From Chloroflexota bacterium (GTDB taxonomy: Bacteria; Chloroflexota; Dehalococcoidia; Lucifugimonadales; Lucifugimonadaceae): DNA of 36,090 bases. The notes under the pieces are model-generated. The model searched no databases, was not told where the DNA came from, and saw only the letters and a program-made list of their open reading frames with translations. Positions 24,705 through 33,636 of the stretch are shown here, one piece after another. The stretch spans positions 1 to 36,090 of the forward strand of contig JABHBJ010000025.1 of assembly GCA_018673955.1 (NCBI GenBank). Direction: 5' to 3'. The translations under genes and the position numbers were made by a program. Positions within the stretch are counted from its first letter, which is position 1. The number at the start of each line of letters is the position of its first letter.

Positions 24705-27700
24705 TTGATTCTAGTTTTCAGGCGATTCCGCTCTAATCTCGTACAATCTCTCGCGCTCGCAATCTCCGTTCTGCTGACAACGACGATCATCGCGGGCGCC
24801 CCGATGTATCTAAACACAATCGAGTCGCTTGGGCTCAGGTCAGTGTTGGATACCCTCTCGCCTGCCAACAGGAATCTGCTGATTTCTGTCGATAATTTTC
24901 CGTTGACCAATAGCTCAATAACAGCGGGGTCCGAGAGAGTCGAGACTACGCTTGGTGCGCTCGGTGACCTGCCATTAAGTGTTGCCCAGGAGTCGCACAC
25001 GAGGGCACACTACTGGGCGTTCGAGCCTGACGCAATCATCCCCGGTCGCTCTTCCGACAGTGCGATTCTCAATCGATTCGTAGGATTTCCAGATCACGTT
25101 GAGTTCATTGACGGGCGTGCGCCCGATCCGGCTGTTAGATCTGAACCTGGGGTTCTTGTCGCTGAAGCTGCGATTCCATTTGTTCGGGCTGAAGTGCTAG
25201 GGGTTAACGTTGGCGACCATATTTGGCTTGCCTCAACGCCGGTAGACCCGCCATATCTGAAACTTGAAGTCGTAGGCAGGTTCACGCCACGCGATCTCCA
25301 AGAAGAGTTCTGGTTTGACCTCGGATTCGAAGCGGTCGAGCCACCGAGTGCGTCGTTGGTTGCGAGGCACCCACTTCCTCTTTTCATAGCCGGAGACGGG
25401 TTGCTTGATCTTGTCGCCGGTGGCCCTGCCTCGATTGGATCGAGTCGTTGGCTGGTTCAGTTGAACATTGATGAAATCAACGATCAAGGCCCGGCTGCAG
25501 TTGAGCGACAGATAGGTGCTGCATCCCGAAGGCTTCGCTCGGAATTTAGAGAAGCGACGCTTGTATCGGCTTTAGATAATCGATTTGGAGCGCTTCGAGA
25601 AGAGATCGTATTCGCTCGAATACCGGTGCTGATGGTGGGCGGTGTCCTACTAGCCGTTGCCGTGTTTCTATCGATCACTTCAGCGGGATCGTTGGTATCA
25701 CGGACGCGTGTTGATACCGGAAGATTGAGTGCTCGTGGGTTCAGTAGACGGCGTATTGCTCTAAGCCGTTTTTACGAATCGGCACAGTTGGTATTTGTTC
25801 CAGCGTTCGTCGCACCGTTTTTAGCGTTCGCCGTTATTTCCTCGTTTGATCTGCTGCCTGAGTACGAATTGGCGACACTCGGTGGAGGAGTGCCCGTTCG
25901 ATTGGTGTGGCAGGCATTTGCGGCGTCGTTAGCCGGTGGGTTCGTACTACTTGTGTACATGCAGCTGATCGCCTTTTCGGCGAACGCACGGGAGATCGAT
26001 TCCGATCGCTCCACGTTGGAGCGGGTCGAAGAGCGGCCATTTTTTCAACGTAACTATCTCGATTTGATATTTCTGATATTTGGCGGCGTTGTGCTCTGGG
26101 ATTTGACCACGGAAGAATCGGTAGTCGCCGAGCGAACTGGGCATGTGGGTGACGTCGATCAGCTGTTGGTGTTCGCCCCTGCGATTTTCTTGGGAGTCGT
26201 GATCGTATTTTCGCTTAGAGTCATGCCAAAAGTCGCACGGATTGCCTCGGCGGTGGTCAGTAAGCGAGGCCCGACGTGGCTGCATATGTTGTTGGTTATG
26301 TTCGCGAGGCTGCCGAATACGTACGCGTGGCCGTTAGCGATCATCGGAATGGCGACGGGGTCGATAGTCCTCTCGACGACCGTCTCTGCTTCGTTGGAGC
26401 GTAGTGCGGTCGATCAGGCTGGTTACGAGGCTGGTGCGGATCTACGAGCACTTCCGGTCGATTTCAACAGCGGCCCGAGAACTGTAATTTTAGATCGAAT
26501 TCGCAGTATCGAGGGCGTTATGGGTGCTTCAATTGGATTACGAACGATTGGGGGGCTTCGTGATGGAGGGTACGGTGCTCCATTTGAGTTTCTTGCAATC
26601 GAACCGGAAGAATTTTCCAGGATAGGAATCTTGCGAGACGACTACGCCGATAAGCCGATAGAAGAGCTTTTGGCTGGCATGGCCACTTCGAACGGATTTG
26701 ACTCGGTGTTAACCTCACTTCAGCTCGTCGACGATCCTGATCAGGTTGGGCTGAGGATGAAGGCGAGTTCATCTGAGGAATTCGTTCGCTTAAGTCTGAG
26801 ATTAGTGGATGCCGTCGGTAGGTCTTGGTCGGTTGATTTGGGGTCACTAACCTCTACTGATTGGGAGTTGCGAACCGGTGATGTTCCTGAAGCTGCGGTG
26901 CGACCTGTTGAAATAGTTGGAGTCGTATTTTTCGAGCAGGCAAACGATCAACTTGGTACTCCGATGACGGTTCTTGTAGATGATTTGATTAAGGTAAAAA
27001 CTCGGGCACATGACAGCGCAACCGAATCCAAGACTGAAGCGGTAGTCGATTTTGACGATATCGAAGATTGGTATCCGCTCGCTTCGATCAAAGGCATAGA
27101 TACGGTGATTAGTTCGGTTGTGCACAACCGTACAGGGCAGGCTGGTAGCGCGATTCAAATCGAACTCGGGGCAGGAACGAACCGAGGTGTTCGAGGGATC
27201 GTCAGAACGGCGACTGAGCTGGTTCCCGTATTGTTCAGCACTGAAGCGATAGAGGAGAACGATCTTTCAGTTGGCGACCGTACTGTGATCCATGTATTCG
27301 AACAGTCGATTCCAGCACGAATTGTCGGCGAATTAGATTACTTTCCAACTATGGATTTAACTCAGTCGGGCTTTGTAATCGCCGACTCGGCATCACTTTG
27401 GACCTATCTTTCGATGAGCAGCTTCAATTCGGCAGGTTTCTTGGAAGAAATGTTTATCGGGCTCGATAATTCTGGTGATGAAGAAGTGATCGCGGAGATT
27501 TCTGATGCGATTGGCGGTATTCACGCCATGATCGATCGCGATGACCTCGAGAGCAATTCGCTGGTTACGCCGCTGGCAATTGCTGGCTGGCGCGGGGCTG
27601 CAATAATCACATCGGTACTCGCAGTGGTTCTTGGCGTGTTTGGATTCATAACCTTCGCCCCAGCTAGGCCGTCGGGCGATCACCATAAGTTGGCAGTACT

Positions 27701-28001
27701 CGGTTCGCTGGGAGTTAGGAAATCAGTGCTCCTAGCTATTGTCGTTGGCGAGTCGGTGACCGTTCTGGTGATCGGAGTTGGGGCTGGCCTCGCAGCCGGA
27801 ATTTTCATGGCGAGATTGGCTGTGGATACGACGACGCAGACCACTGCTATTGGAGCGATCGTGCCGCCAATTCAGTTTTCAACTGAGTGGACGTTTATTG
27901 GGGTACTGGTGAGTGGACTGGTGCTCGCGGTAGTCGCAATTGTTACGTGTGATTACATCGCCCTCAGGCGGATAAATCTTGCGGGGGCGACAAAAGGCTA
28001 G
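24705..28001 (+). CDS. large FtsX-like permease (ABC transporter membrane protein)
   Basis: This 1098-residue membrane protein contains an N-terminal anchor helix (about 15-32), a large external domain (about 35-290) and an FtsX-like membrane unit (about 295-540, helices near 298-320, 355-380, 400-420 and further on). A second external domain (about 560-950) and a C-terminal FtsX unit (about 960-1095, three helices, with the LAVLGSLGVRKSVLLAIVVG coupling segment) follow. The layout is that of MacB/LolC-type mechanotransmission permeases fused in tandem. Translation seems to start at TTG 24705. No ATP-binding subunit gene is adjacent, although these proteins need one. Confidence 0.78.
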   Translation: MILVFRRFRSNLVQSLALAISVLLTTTIIAGAPMYLNTIESLGLRSVLDTLSPANRNLLISVDNFPLTNSSITAGSERVETTLGALGDLPLSVAQESHTRAHYWAFEPDAIIPGRSSDSAILNRFVGFPDHVEFIDGRAPDPAVRSEPGVLVAEAAIPFVRAEVLGVNVGDHIWLASTPVDPPYLKLEVVGRFTPRDLQEEFWFDLGFEAVEPPSASLVARHPLPLFIAGDGLLDLVAGGPASIGSSRWLVQLNIDEINDQGPAAVERQIGAASRRLRSEFREATLVSALDNRFGALREEIVFARIPVLMVGGVLLAVAVFLSITSAGSLVSRTRVDTGRLSARGFSRRRIALSRFYESAQLVFVPAFVAPFLAFAVISSFDLLPEYELATLGGGVPVRLVWQAFAASLAGGFVLLVYMQLIAFSANAREIDSDRSTLERVEERPFFQRNYLDLIFLIFGGVVLWDLTTEESVVAERTGHVGDVDQLLVFAPAIFLGVVIVFSLRVMPKVARIASAVVSKRGPTWLHMLLVMFARLPNTYAWPLAIIGMATGSIVLSTTVSASLERSAVDQAGYEAGADLRALPVDFNSGPRTVILDRIRSIEGVMGASIGLRTIGGLRDGGYGAPFEFLAIEPEEFSRIGILRDDYADKPIEELLAGMATSNGFDSVLTSLQLVDDPDQVGLRMKASSSEEFVRLSLRLVDAVGRSWSVDLGSLTSTDWELRTGDVPEAAVRPVEIVGVVFFEQANDQLGTPMTVLVDDLIKVKTRAHDSATESKTEAVVDFDDIEDWYPLASIKGIDTVISSVVHNRTGQAGSAIQIELGAGTNRGVRGIVRTATELVPVLFSTEAIEENDLSVGDRTVIHVFEQSIPARIVGELDYFPTMDLTQSGFVIADSASLWTYLSMSSFNSAGFLEEMFIGLDNSGDEEVIAEISDAIGGIHAMIDRDDLESNSLVTPLAIAGWRGAAIITSVLAVVLGVFGFITFAPARPSGDHHKLAVLGSLGVRKSVLLAIVVGESVTVLVIGVGAGLAAGIFMARLAVDTTTQTTAIGAIVPPIQFSTEWTFIGVLVSGLVLAVVAIVTCDYIALRRINLAGATKG

Positions 28002-28019
28002 CGAGCGTGCCAGCACTCT

Positions 28020-28319
28020 CTAGCTTGTGATTTCGAAGATTTCGGTGTTGTGGGTTTCGGCTAGGAGCGGGTAGATCTGATCGAAGATAGTCGTGATTCC
28101 CAGAGTATTGCGAACTGCGCTTCGTGACGCTTCATAGTCGGCGATTGAATCCCAAAGTTGCTCGGTTTGCAGCATCCCGTGCGATCCGTGCCAGCCTTTG
28201 TACACAGTCGGCTTCTTGTAACCGGCAGCTTCCATTGCGGAACTTGCCTCATGTACAAGAGCAGCAAGTTTGCCGCCGGTGCCGGGTTTTGGAAGGTAAG
28301 TGCGTCGAACAGCAATCAT
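28020..28319 (-). CDS. conserved-looking small protein, probable dimeric alpha-beta barrel
   Basis: The 99-residue protein (starting MIAVRRTYLPKPGTGGKLAA) has the alternation of a short beta strand, a long helix (HEASSAMEAAGY), a strand with TVYKGWHGSHG and a second helix (DSIADYEASRSAVRN). This suggests a ferredoxin-like, antibiotic-biosynthesis-monooxygenase or NIPSNAP fold. No cofactor or catalytic motif is evident. It converges on the permease, the stops being 18 bp apart, and follows the flavoprotein gene on the same strand by 58 bp. The function is unknown. Confidence 0.6.
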   Translation of the reverse strand: MIAVRRTYLPKPGTGGKLAALVHEASSAMEAAGYKKPTVYKGWHGSHGMLQTEQLWDSIADYEASRSAVRNTLGITTIFDQIYPLLAETHNTEIFEITS

Positions 28320-28377
28320 TGGAAAAACTTTCTTATTTGAGATGTCGAACTTGAACAGCGAAACGGCGTTGACGGGC

Positions 28378-29526
28378 TTAGATCTTGAAACTGCGCCAAT
28401 CTCGCTCGAATCGATCCTTGCTCTTCATGCCAGATACGGTCGGTTCGCTAAGGATCGTATCGGGCCCCCCCTCGGCTAAGAACTCGCCGCCAACGGTAGC
28501 TGATCGACCGCCAGAGTACGACATGTAGCAGAAGCCAACACCGTCATATGGCTCTGGTTCTCCAGTTTCGTTAATTCGGCTAGCGATTACCTCGCCGACC
28601 TTCATGCCTTGACCCGCGGCGAATACGCCAGCTTTTGGAATGGCGAAATCTCCCGATGGCACAACGTTCACATCACCAATTGCAAATACGTTGGAAGTGG
28701 CTGTTTCCAAATTGGTCTTGTTCACAGGAACCCACGGCTTGCCGCCAGAGACGCCGCTTGCAGCTACGATATCTGGCATTTTGTGAACTGGAACCGTTGC
28801 GATGATATCGGCGGTAGTCGTCGAGCCATCGGCGAACGACGCTTCCCTGCCGTTAGCTGAAACTTCGGTTACTCCAGCCCCGGTGACAAGTTCGATTCCG
28901 CGTTGGTCTAGAGCGCTTCGAACTCGTATCGATGCCTCTTTACCGGCTACACCGAGTGGCCCAGGTTCGGGAATATAAATTGAAATTTTTAGGTCTTTTC
29001 GAATGCCTTTGTTCTTAGCCCACCAGTTGAGGATCATGGCTGTTTCGAATGGTGCAGGCGGGCATTTATATGGCGGCTTCGCGGCGGCAATAACGATCTT
29101 GCCTCGCTTCAGTCGACTAAGACGACGTCGCAAGTGACGGGCGTAGTCAAAATCGTAGAACGAGTAGGCATCTTTCGCACCAGGGACGGCATCCCAGTCG
29201 TATGCGGCACCGAGTGCAATAACTAGATAGTCGTAATCTAGTGTGGCAGCCGATGTTTCGACCTTCTGGCCTGTCGTGTCGATAGCGTCGATGTTCGCTT
29301 CGACGAACTTGATACCGCGATTAGCAAGTCGACCCAGCGACCTGCCAGTTTTGTCGGTGTCTCGTTCACCAACTATCAATAGTGGGTTCATTCCACAAAG
29401 ATGCGACACTCTATTTCGATCGACGATCGTTACTTCATGAGTAGCGTCCAGAAATGCGCGTGCGCTGATCGCAGCCTGCACTCCTCCGAAACCACCGCCC
29501 AGAACGAGAACTTTCCTACCGGCCAT
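28378..29526 (-). CDS. FAD-dependent pyridine nucleotide-disulfide/sulfide:quinone reductase-like oxidoreductase
   Basis: The 382-residue flavoprotein has the FAD-binding GGGFGG at 10-15, a second nucleotide-binding region, and the late FAD contact NVFAIGDVNVV. Cysteines at 44 (HLCGMNP), 155 (PYKCPPAPFE) and in GFCYMSY recall sulfide:quinone reductase and flavocytochrome c sulfide dehydrogenase, which oxidise sulfide. The set suggests SQR-like chemistry but not a certain substrate. The start at 29526 (MAGRKVLVLGGG) is chosen because the nucleotide-binding strand should begin at once; an upstream ATG at 29565 would add 13 residues. Confidence 0.78.
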   Translation of the reverse strand: MAGRKVLVLGGGFGGVQAAISARAFLDATHEVTIVDRNRVSHLCGMNPLLIVGERDTDKTGRSLGRLANRGIKFVEANIDAIDTTGQKVETSAATLDYDYLVIALGAAYDWDAVPGAKDAYSFYDFDYARHLRRRLSRLKRGKIVIAAAKPPYKCPPAPFETAMILNWWAKNKGIRKDLKISIYIPEPGPLGVAGKEASIRVRSALDQRGIELVTGAGVTEVSANGREASFADGSTTTADIIATVPVHKMPDIVAASGVSGGKPWVPVNKTNLETATSNVFAIGDVNVVPSGDFAIPKAGVFAAGQGMKVGEVIASRINETGEPEPYDGVGFCYMSYSGGRSATVGGEFLAEGGPDTILSEPTVSGMKSKDRFERDWRSFKI

Positions 29527-30035
29527 ACTTTTACGCCCCCGACATTCGTGTGCAGCCATATCCAAAAACGACTGCGGCGACAGCTTATCGGGTTTTACGA
29601 GAAATGGTGTGTAAAGTCGCTACTTTGGGATGCTATTTGCAACTCTTGTGAGCTGATCTTTGGGGTCGTACGCGGTGTGGGATTTCGTGGAGTTTTGAGT
29701 TTAACCCTGAATCACTTCGGGATCCATGAACGTAACTTGGATACTACCGTCGATTTCTTGAATCACAACATTGCATCACAAAAACAGCTCCGTCCACAGT
29801 TCAGCGTTTAGAACAACGTTGATAAGATTCGGGTTGTATGCGCCGAGAATAATGTACTTCGGTCGATCGGTTGCCGATAACGGGCCTGCACGTAAATCAA
29901 GATAGATTGCGGTGTATGTGAATGATCTAAATTATGGTTAATGCGATGTGTAAGATTCGGCCGAATACAGCGTTCGAATATTTCAGCGATGTACGCGCTA
30001 ACTCGTAAGTAAACATCGCCGCCAGAAATAACAAT
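29527..30035. other. long intergenic region between the flavoprotein and secernin genes
   Basis: This divergent gap of about 510 bp contains no convincing gene. Notable elements are the 12-bp palindrome ATTCGGCCGAAT (29955-29966), 70 bp before the secernin start, and the phrase AAGATTCGG, repeated at 29829 and 29952. A further copy of that phrase occurs at the right end of the window (36065-36073). Coding-length frames on either strand have poor composition and overlap the flanking genes. Confidence 0.4.
29955..29966. repeat. 12-bp palindrome ATTCGGCCGAAT
   Basis: This perfectly symmetric 12-mer lies upstream of the secernin-type peptidase gene. Its position and symmetry suit a dimeric regulator's operator. 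No regulator gene is nearby. Confidence 0.4.
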
Positions 30036-31382
30036 ATGAAAATGCACCATACGAAACCGCCTTACTCCAGAGATTGGGATGAATCGTGCGACACGATGGT
30101 CGCTCTGAACGGATCGACCAAGGGCGGGAACACTGTTTTTGCTAAAAACAGTGATAGACCTCACAATGAACCCCAGCCACTGATTCAGGTTGAAGCTGCC
30201 GATCACTCCGGTGGATTTTCACGAACCCAGTTCGTCGATGTGCCGCAAGTTGGACACACATACAGGCACGTTGGATCGAAGCCGTACTGGTGTGCGGGTT
30301 ATGAGCACGGATACAACGAGCACCAGGTCGTAATAGGTAACGAGGCACTTCCTTCATTGTTACCCGAATCGAGCGAGCCGAAATTAGTAGGCATGGAAGT
30401 ACTGAGGCTCGGACTCGAACGGTCGAAGTCGGCAGAAGAAGCGGTAGAAGTCATAACCGCTCTCGTATCGGAGTTTGGGCAGGGTAAATTTTGGAACTCT
30501 GCCAGAGTACGCACCTACGACAATATTTTTCTGATTTCTGATCCTGCATCAGCATATGTCGTTGAGTGCGTGGGTCATGATTGGGCGGTGAAGCAGGTCG
30601 AAAGCATCACTTCAATATCCAATATTGCTCAGATTGGTGCAGATGCAGACAGAGTGTCGCCGGGTGCGAAAGCTAAAGCGACAAAACTGGGTCTTTTTGA
30701 GATGGGATTTGGTGATAAATTTGCCTTCGGCAGCGCGTTCGCCGATCTTGAAAACTCTTCGAGTGGACTCGCTAGGCAGTGTCGATCTGACGCGATGCTG
30801 GGCCGAGGTGCTGGTCAACTAGATGTACGTGCGATGATAGAAGTGCTGACCGATCATTCTGACGGTGAGAACACGGATGAAGCTCGTGTAGTCGATTTAG
30901 CAGGTGATTTGTCGATCTGCTTGCACCGCAATACTGTTGATTCAACGGGTGCTTCGACTGCGAGTCTTGTCGCAGATCTATGCGCCACCGACGAGCGATT
31001 GCCGATTTATTGGACCGGGCTTTATTCGCCCTGTATGACTGTTTTCCTGCCTAACTTCATCGAAGGCGAGCTACCGGGCATGCTCGGAATCGGTGGAGAA
31101 TTCGAGAGTACTGATAGTCCGTGGTGGGATTTTTACCGACTTACAGAACACGGGGTGAAGGCTGGACCTGAGGTTCGTGCCGAGATTAGATCGGAACTGG
31201 CGAATCTTCAGAACGAACTGTTCGAATCAGCTTATGAAGTCGCTAAGAACGGACGCGAACTGATAGAAAACGGTGTGGGCGATTCCGCGGTCGAGATGTT
31301 GACGAAATACATGGCTGAGAACGCCGAACGGGTGATTTTGAAAGTAAAATCTATGATCCCTGCCACCAGGTCAGTCAGCTAG
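30036..31382 (+). CDS. secernin-like C69 family peptidase (Ntn hydrolase)
   Basis: The 448-residue protein matches the secernin/C69 peptidase family. The probable nucleophile is C18 in DESCDTMVALNG, which would become N-terminal after removal of a short 17-residue propeptide, as in Ntn hydrolases. The conserved GNTVFAKNSDRPHNEPQPL follows. Further family stretches are RHVGSKPYWCAGYEHGYNEH, the later NTVDSTGASTASLVADL and PIYWTGLYSPCMTVFLP. Bacterial C69 proteins act as dipeptidases; secernins proper have no settled activity. The GNTVFAKNSD codons form a perfect 10-bp inverted repeat. It lies 17 bp before the inositol-monophosphatase-like gene, probably in the same operon. Confidence 0.85.
   Translation: MKMHHTKPPYSRDWDESCDTMVALNGSTKGGNTVFAKNSDRPHNEPQPLIQVEAADHSGGFSRTQFVDVPQVGHTYRHVGSKPYWCAGYEHGYNEHQVVIGNEALPSLLPESSEPKLVGMEVLRLGLERSKSAEEAVEVITALVSEFGQGKFWNSARVRTYDNIFLISDPASAYVVECVGHDWAVKQVESITSISNIAQIGADADRVSPGAKAKATKLGLFEMGFGDKFAFGSAFADLENSSSGLARQCRSDAMLGRGAGQLDVRAMIEVLTDHSDGENTDEARVVDLAGDLSICLHRNTVDSTGASTASLVADLCATDERLPIYWTGLYSPCMTVFLPNFIEGELPGMLGIGGEFESTDSPWWDFYRLTEHGVKAGPEVRAEIRSELANLQNELFESAYEVAKNGRELIENGVGDSAVEMLTKYMAENAERVILKVKSMIPATRSVS
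30131..30153 (+). repeat. perfect 10-bp inverted repeat within the secernin gene
   Basis: CACTGTTTTT (30131-30140), loop GCT and AAAAACAGTG (30144-30153) are exact complements. They encode the conserved GNTVFAKNSD segment near the N-terminus. The message would form a tight hairpin about 95 bases after the start codon. It may be a chance result of codon choice in a conserved motif. Confidence 0.6.
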
Positions 31383-31399
31383 TTATTCGCAAAAATGGG

Positions 31400-32236
31400 A
31401 TGTATCCGTTGAAGAACAGCCAAGAAAATAATGAACTCGATCTTCAGCAAATTCTGAAAGCCGCGGATAGTGCCGCTACTGCCGCGAGTGAAGTGCTGAT
31501 GGCAAGATTTCGGCCGAACTCTGCCGAAGCACTTGATAGGTTCTACAAATCACCGAACGCTCTCGTAACGGATGCCGATTTGGCCGCTGATAAGGCGATT
31601 ACTGAAGCGTTAATTGCGGCAGATGCACCTGGGCGAATTCTTTCTGAAGAGAGCGAAACCAAGTTGTCGGACGACGACTCGCTTACATGGCTCGTTGATC
31701 CGCTCTGCGGAACGGTTCCGTTCAGCACTGGTATGGATCACTGGGGCGTGAACATCGCCTTGCGAAAAGATGGCGACTTGATCGCTGCATCGCTTCCGTT
31801 GCCGTCGCTCGGCGAACGACTTTCTGCGATCAAAGCCAATGGAGTGATCAGAAACGGCGAACTGTTCACTGGTTGTTCGCCAATCCAAAAGCTATCTGAA
31901 TCGGCCATCGGCTTAGAAGTAGATGGGCCTGAAGAATGGCGAACGAGATTGGCGGGTGATCTCGATTGGATACAGTCGGTCAGCCAGATAAATACATTCG
32001 CTTCTGCCGCCTACCCAATTGCACTTGTGTGTCTTGGTCGACTTCCTGCGGCTGTGTTCTATGGAATTGAGCCGATGCACTTTGCTGCTGGCGCGATGAT
32101 CGCCAGCGAGCTCGGCGTGTTGGTGACAGACGAACTAGGAGCGCCAATCGACTGGTCGAAAGATGACGAGCTATCGGTGGTCGTTATTGGTTGGCCAGTT
32201 ATTCACGAACAGCTGCTCGCGGCGATGGCTAAGTAG
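31400..32236 (+). CDS. inositol-monophosphatase-fold protein with altered metal site
   Basis: The 278-residue protein has the inositol monophosphatase/CysQ fold: VTDADLAADKAITEAL, GRILSEESE (metal Glu region near 88-92), WLVDPLCGTVPFSTG and a C-terminal IEPMHFAAGAMIASELGVLV. In active members the motifs are DP(I/L)DGT and WDxAAG. Here the second Asp of the first motif is Cys (C103) and the WD of the second is replaced by Met-His (H227). Two of the three Mg-binding Asp residues are therefore missing, while D100 and the Glu remain. The enzyme may use a different metal or be a binding protein. It follows the secernin gene by 17 bp. Confidence 0.8.
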   Translation: MYPLKNSQENNELDLQQILKAADSAATAASEVLMARFRPNSAEALDRFYKSPNALVTDADLAADKAITEALIAADAPGRILSEESETKLSDDDSLTWLVDPLCGTVPFSTGMDHWGVNIALRKDGDLIAASLPLPSLGERLSAIKANGVIRNGELFTGCSPIQKLSESAIGLEVDGPEEWRTRLAGDLDWIQSVSQINTFASAAYPIALVCLGRLPAAVFYGIEPMHFAAGAMIASELGVLVTDELGAPIDWSKDDELSVVVIGWPVIHEQLLAAMAK

Positions 32237-32251
32237 TTTGCGAATAGCGGC

Positions 32252-32705
32252 TCAAACGCGCTTGGCGTAAATCTTTAGATCAGATGTGCTCGACCGGTAT
32301 GATTCGAGAAACTTCGAATCGCTCTCAACTTCAGCGAGCAGTATCGAATAGATCTGCTTGATGTTTTCGTAGCGCGCCTGTCGTTCAAGTGCCTGGACGA
32401 GAATTTTGCCGATCCGGGCTCGACGTAAAGATGGCTCGACTGCAATTGCAACGATTCTCGCTCCGGGTTGCAGCACGTAGGCGGTGGTTTGCCTTTCAGC
32501 AAGCAGAAATCTAACTAGATAGGTTTCGGCAACGTAGCAGCCCCACGACGGGTACTGAAGCCAGTCGAGTTCGATGATCGAAAGTATCCGCTTTACGTAT
32601 AGATCCCAAGTGGGTGATCGATGGGTGCCTGAATACTCGAATCAAGTGCACGCACTGCTTCGGAGTCGGTCTGGCGTATTTGGCGGACGTTTACATCTGG
32701 TGTCT
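32252..32705 (-). pseudogene. frameshifted GNAT acetyltransferase
   Basis: On the minus strand a frame around 32600-32705 reads DVNVRQIRQTDSEAVRALDS, like the N-terminus of a GNAT acetyltransferase, and stops at 32592-32594. The rest lies one frame over (open from 32641 to 32252): LDWLQYPSWGCYVAETYLV, then the acetyl-CoA-binding motif IVAIAVEPSLRRARIGKILV. The shift is therefore between about 32595 and 32641. The start codon also seems lost (GATGTAAAC). The P-loop reads RRARIG, where active enzymes usually have RRxGIG, so it is probably inactive. It converges on the inositol-monophosphatase-like gene. Confidence 0.65.
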
Positions 32706-32920
32706 TAGGGCAGCCTGGTAGGTGACCCTAAGATCAATCGATTCGATCCGTTGATCGGCGCAGTATAGCGGTGTGTTGGAAAACAGCGTTGACACTGTGG
32801 CTTTGCCCAGTCGATTGCCGTTTGACTGGCACGCAAATTGAACGTAGCTTGGGCAGGCGATTTTCCGCAAGCTTGTCGATTCGCGATTGGCTTTTATGTA
32901 TATCCAGATCGAGAAAAAGT

Positions 32921-33310
32921 ATGCCGTTCAACGTAAATCACATTCACCTGAAGTCTAGCGACCCTAAGAAAACTGCCGATTGGTTCGTCGAGGCGTTCAA
33001 CGTTGAGATCGTTTCCGACAACGTACGTCCTGTTGGCGACCGATTCATCGTTACTAAGTCCGAGGGCGGACTCGCTATCAACATTTCGTCGGAGCGAACC
33101 GACGAGAAGCTCGGCCCTGCCGATGCGAACCCGCACTACGGTCTCGAGCACTTTGGTTTCGACACTGACGATATGGATGCCGATATTGCCCGCTTGGTTG
33201 AACTTGGCGCCGAACTCAAAGAAGGTCCGATTAACAATGGCGGCGGCGTGAGCATCGCGTTTGTTGCGGCTCCCGGCGACATCCGAATCGAACTCATTCA
33301 CCGAGTGTAG
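32921..33310 (+). CDS. VOC/glyoxalase-bleomycin resistance family protein
   Basis: The 129-residue vicinal-oxygen-chelate protein contains two beta-alpha-beta-beta-beta units. Metal-ligand candidates are H7 (VNHIHLKS), H77 (GLEHFGF) and E124 (IRIELIH), the usual His/His/Glu pattern, so it may be catalytic (lyase, epimerase or dioxygenase type). The N-terminus MPFNVNHIHL fits the family; a longer upstream frame (from 32771) carries no family sequence. It stands alone between two broken genes. Confidence 0.8.
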   Translation: MPFNVNHIHLKSSDPKKTADWFVEAFNVEIVSDNVRPVGDRFIVTKSEGGLAINISSERTDEKLGPADANPHYGLEHFGFDTDDMDADIARLVELGAELKEGPINNGGGVSIAFVAAPGDIRIELIHRV

Positions 33311-33636
33311 TCCCAATAGCAGATTCTCTGCGAGGTCGGTTGATAAGGGCCGATTCGTCTAAATGAGTCTGATGATGGGCAATATTCTTAGTTCTAGACT
33401 CACTTCAACTCCAAATAGGCAACACTGGATTCCCTGATCGGAGTCATCGGAGTGAAGGGTCTGGGGCGGGGGAACTCGCTTTGCCGGCTTGACCTAGCGA
33501 TATGCTGCTTTGGAACTCGTCCAGCGCAACCCCGCCAGATCCCTCGGATGCACTCGGGAAGTCGATTGTTGGCGTGTTACGAACGCAGCTATTTCTGGCT
33601 ATTCAGAATTGCTTCAGATGTAGCAAGATTAAGCGC
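33311..33636. other. intergenic region without a recognised gene
   Basis: These 326 bp between the VOC gene and the broken methyltransferase hold open frames of poor composition only. I see no promoter pair, RNA gene or strong hairpin. A GC-rich stretch (33463-33475, GGGGCGGGGGAAC) stands out but is not explained. Confidence 0.4.

Noticed and set aside
29401-29811. Plus-strand open frame of 136 codons
   Set aside because: Much of it is antisense to the flavoprotein N-terminus, and the remainder has odd composition rich in Cys and His without a motif.
29808-30206. Minus-strand open frame of 132 codons upstream of the secernin gene
   Set aside because: It overlaps the confident secernin start on the opposite strand, and its composition is not protein-like.
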